NCBI GenBank assembly: GCA_021730825.1
Contig: JAKFYO010000180.1
Coordinates: 1 to 9,682, forward strand
DNA: 9,682 bases
Reading direction: 5' to 3'
Source: Hyphomicrobiales bacterium
GTDB taxonomy: Bacteria; Pseudomonadota; Alphaproteobacteria; Rhizobiales; Xanthobacteraceae
Positions 6,518-9,682 of the stretch are shown here, in pieces (the stretch's first letter is position 1; the number at the start of each line of letters is the position of its first letter). The notes beneath the pieces were generated by a model. It was not told where the DNA came from, searched no databases, and was given only the letters and a program-made list of their open reading frames with translations. A program made the translations under genes and the position numbers.

Positions 6518-6561
6518 TCCATGCACCCTCTTATCGGACATAGGTGACCGGAAAGTTTGTG

Positions 6562-7140
6562 CTAGCGCCTGAGCCTCAGGCGGAACGGCCGGGTCAGGGC
6601 CGCGATCAGATCGGTAACCACGCTCAGAAAAAGTGCGGCAATCCCCATCATCACGAAGGGCTGGGTCAGGAGCCGGATGCCGGTCCAGTCCTTGGGCCAG
6701 AACAGGCGCATATATTCGACTGCGAGTTCCCGCGACCGCGCGCCAGTGAACCACGGCGGTAAATCCTTGACCCGGATGAAGAGGTCGATCAGCACGACCG
6801 CGATCGCGAAGATCAACACGCCACGCGCGATACCAAACAGAAGCCCGAGGATGCGGCCGCTCGTCGTAATCCACGGGCTCATACCGAAATGCGAGACCCA
6901 GGCCGCGACCAGAAACGTGACAATCGTGGCACCCAGGAAAACGTAGCTCGCCATCCAGCGGAAAGACGGCCGCAGCCATTGGCTCACGCCTGCGTTCAGC
7001 GCGTAGGCATAGACGATGGCGAGTGCCACGCCGAAGCAGACGAGACCGATTGCTTCGCGTAATAACCCGCGCGCATAGCCGAGGATGGCGGAGAGCATCA
7101 CGGTTGCGACAAAAATCCCGTCGAGGAGCGTGACGCGCAT
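6562..7140 (-). CDS. Second, divergent CvpA-family membrane protein
   Basis: A 192-residue hydrophobic protein. Membrane segments are visible at about 5-22, 29-48, 65-84 and 97-122, with a further hydrophobic stretch at 161-181 and a basic end (RPFRLRLRR). The wording LLDGIFVATVMLSAILGYARGLLREAIG matches the start of CvpA proteins, and SGRILGLLFGIARGVLIFAIAV (94-115) matches the fourth segment, so this is a CvpA-family member. It is shorter than the neighbouring cvpA, lacks its hydrophilic tail and the DRSLG signature, and adds a C-terminal hydrophobic segment. The ATG lies three bases after the radA stop codon, which suggests translational coupling to radA. It is separated from cvpA by a 147-bp gap with a candidate promoter. 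Function is unknown; family membership is inferred by eye. Confidence 0.8.
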   Translation of the reverse strand: MRVTLLDGIFVATVMLSAILGYARGLLREAIGLVCFGVALAIVYAYALNAGVSQWLRPSFRWMASYVFLGATIVTFLVAAWVSHFGMSPWITTSGRILGLLFGIARGVLIFAIAVVLIDLFIRVKDLPPWFTGARSRELAVEYMRLFWPKDWTGIRLLTQPFVMMGIAALFLSVVTDLIAALTRPFRLRLRR

Positions 7141-7143
7141 GAT

Positions 7144-8580
<1,437 letters not shown>

Positions 8581-8607
8581 CCGGCTGATTCCGTAGTGCG
8601 CATCGGT

Positions 8608-8636
8608 AATATGTGCTTACCTTTAAACGCAAGCAA
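8608..8636 (-). promoter_or_regulatory. Candidate radA promoter
   Basis: On the minus strand TTGCTT (8631-8636) and CATATT (8608-8613) are 17 bp apart. A start near 8601 leaves a leader of about 20 nt before the GTG at 8580. The match is moderate. The gap from 8581 to 8676 must also hold the promoter of the divergent plus-strand gene, for which I see no convincing boxes. Confidence 0.35.
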
Positions 8637-8661
8637 GCGCCGGACGTGGCGCCGAAAGATC

Positions 8662-8667
8662 AAGGGG
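8662..8667 (+). promoter_or_regulatory. Ribosome-binding site deciding the start of the small membrane protein
   Basis: AAGGGG nine bases before the ATG at 8677 supports a 136-residue protein and argues against any start in the long antisense extension of the frame into radA. Confidence 0.6.
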
Positions 8668-8676
8668 CAATTGAAT

Positions 8677-9087
8677 ATGCAGGAGTTTGAAACTGGTCTG
8701 AAGATCGTCGTCGTTCTCATGATCCTCGGTTCGTTTTTCGTGGCGTTCAAGTTTCGCACCCAGATCCGCTGGGTGCTGATCGGTGCGGCAGACTACCTTG
8801 TAGTGCTCGCGAGTCTCCTGCTGGTCATCATATTCGGGGCGATCTGCTCTTATTACTTCGAGTACTTCGGCTGGAATTACGATTATCGCGGTCTTGGCGT
8901 CGTTGGTTTTCTGGTCGGCGGCGCTGCAGGTTTTATCGTCGCAAGCCTGTTGGCGTCGGTTTTTCTCTCGCTTACGGAGACCGCGAGGAATACCCGCCGC
9001 ATGCTGGCTTACTATGAGCCGCAACCCGCAGAGCCGCAGCGGCAATACGCGGACGAGCAATATCTCGAGAACAACGGCCTGCGCTGA
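8677..9087 (+). CDS. Small three-TM inner-membrane protein of unknown function
   Basis: A 136-residue protein I do not recognise. Three membrane segments are visible at about 8-24, 37-60 and 72-99. A short aromatic loop lies between the second and third (FEYFGWNYDY, 61-70), and the third is Gly/Ala-rich (GVVGFLVGGAAGFIVASLLA). A charged, Gln/Pro/Tyr-rich tail (100-136) ends it. The ATG at 8677 is chosen because AAGGGG (8662-8667) precedes it by nine bases and the membrane protein begins there. The same frame stays open far upstream, but that part is antisense to radA and not membrane-like. A small hairpin (8637-8652) lies in the leader. The gene diverges from radA and stands alone, and its 3' end is 12 bp from the convergent YcjF-like gene. 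It is probably a real lineage-specific membrane protein. Confidence 0.78.
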   Translation: MQEFETGLKIVVVLMILGSFFVAFKFRTQIRWVLIGAADYLVVLASLLLVIIFGAICSYYFEYFGWNYDYRGLGVVGFLVGGAAGFIVASLLASVFLSLTETARNTRRMLAYYEPQPAEPQRQYADEQYLENNGLR

Positions 9088-9099
9088 ATTGCTGCTGCG

Positions 9100-9682
9100 C
9101 TAGTCCTTCTTCGCGGGTAGCAGATTGCCCGCGAGATCGGAGAGCTTCGGGCGCGGGAGCGCGGCAAAAGGTAGAGGCCGCGTCACTTCGATCGCGGCAA
9201 TGCCGAGCCGCGCGGTGAGGAGACCGTTCAGCACGCCTTCACCGAGCCGCGCGGAAAGCTTCGCGGCGATCCCGTGACCCAGCACCTGCTGCACGAGGCT
9301 GTCGCCGACCGCCATGCCGCCGGTCAGCGCGAGATGCGAGATCACATGGCGCATCAGGCGAAACATACCGAGCACACCCGGACGCCCGCCATAAAGTGTC
9401 GCGAGCTTGCGGATGAGAAAGAGCGTGTTGAACAGCACGAAAAGCATATCGACCGCCGCGCGCGGCGAAATCGCGGTGACTAGCGAGACGCGCTTCGCGG
9501 CGCTGCTGACGAGCTGCCTTGCTTCGGCGTCCAAGGTGCTGAGCAATTCGCGTTCGGCAAGCCGCACGTAGTCCGCACCGTCGATGATGTCGCGCGAATA
9601 ACCTTCCATCGCGGCACGGCCTTTGGCGAGGCGGGGGATCGCGCGCGCGAACGAAAGCATTTCGCCGACGACGGCTTTGCCT
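9100..9682 (-). CDS. YcjF-like membrane protein (DUF697/TIGR01620), N-terminal part outside the window
   Basis: The last 193 residues or so of a minus-strand protein, open to the right edge. The frame continues past the Met at 9660 (GKAVVGEM...), so that Met is internal. Visible wording fits the C-terminal DUF697-type domain of YcjF-like proteins: an amphipathic start (LSFARAIPRLAKGRAAMEGYS), SLVTAISPRAAVDMLFVLFNTLFLIRKLATLYGGRPG, LMRHVISHLALTGGMAVGDSLVQQ, GEGVLNGLLTARLGIAAIEVTRPLPF. One or two helices may sit in the membrane. Full members are about 340-350 residues, so nearly half is missing. In proteobacteria it usually follows a YcjX-type GTP-binding protein gene, which would lie to the right; that cannot be checked here. 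Function is not established. The 3' end converges on the small membrane protein gene with a 12-bp gap and no terminator. Confidence 0.82.
   Translation of the reverse strand, partial: GKAVVGEMLSFARAIPRLAKGRAAMEGYSRDIIDGADYVRLAERELLSTLDAEARQLVSSAAKRVSLVTAISPRAAVDMLFVLFNTLFLIRKLATLYGGRPGVLGMFRLMRHVISHLALTGGMAVGDSLVQQVLGHGIAAKLSARLGEGVLNGLLTARLGIAAIEVTRPLPFAALPRPKLSDLAGNLLPAKKD

Noticed and set aside
6507..6528. GGGTGC/GCACCC hairpin as a terminator of the radA-CvpA unit
   Set aside because: The stem has only 6 bp with a 10-nt loop and no U-run follows on the minus strand.
6440..6541. 33-codon minus-strand open frame (MSDKRVHGLPHPVTEAG...) in the gap before cvpA
   Set aside because: It has no ribosome-binding site and would begin upstream of the candidate promoter. 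It more likely reflects chance coding in regulatory DNA. Conservation in relatives would reopen it.

Overview
The window reads as a chromosomal housekeeping segment of a high-GC alphaproteobacterium, most likely of the order Hyphomicrobiales (Rhizobiales), close to the Bradyrhizobium/Rhodopseudomonas/Xanthobacteraceae side. This rests on protein style (PanB, Der, PurF, RadA), on the gene orders yfgM-like/lipoprotein/der and radA/cvpA/purF/SDR, and on a match to the alphaproteobacterial -10 form GCTATAT. I see no phage, transposon, CRISPR, rRNA, tRNA or defence genes. Coding density is very high and no gene-free stretch exceeds 150 bp.

Left block, plus strand (1-3428). The 3' part of panB (pantothenate synthesis) ends in two tandem hairpins. 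A candidate promoter follows, then three closely spaced genes: a membrane-anchored YfgM/TPR-like protein, a small Q/P/N-rich lipoprotein, and the double GTPase der (ribosome assembly). The lipoprotein occupies the place of bamB in the classic yfgM-bamB-der order. Its 3' end, stop codon included, is repeated almost three times as a 30-bp tandem repeat, each full copy forming a hairpin.

Middle block, minus strand (3429-8580, transcribed right to left). The order is radA (DNA repair), a first CvpA-family membrane protein, then a 147-bp gap holding a good candidate promoter between inverted-repeat arms. After it come a second, canonical cvpA, purF (first committed step of purine synthesis) and an SDR oxidoreductase. 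The SDR stop codon abuts the der stop codon with no spacer. radA and the first CvpA gene look translationally coupled; cvpA-purF-SDR looks like a second operon.

Right block (8581-9682). A plus-strand three-TM protein of unknown function diverges from radA. It converges, with a 12-bp gap, on the C-terminal part of a YcjF-like (DUF697/TIGR01620) membrane protein that runs off the right edge.

I do not see a new multi-gene system here. The points most worth a second look are the lipoprotein in the bamB position with its stop-carrying tandem repeats, the tandem pair of divergent CvpA-family genes, the inverted repeat around the cvpA-purF promoter, and three gene ends whose stop codons lie inside hairpins.
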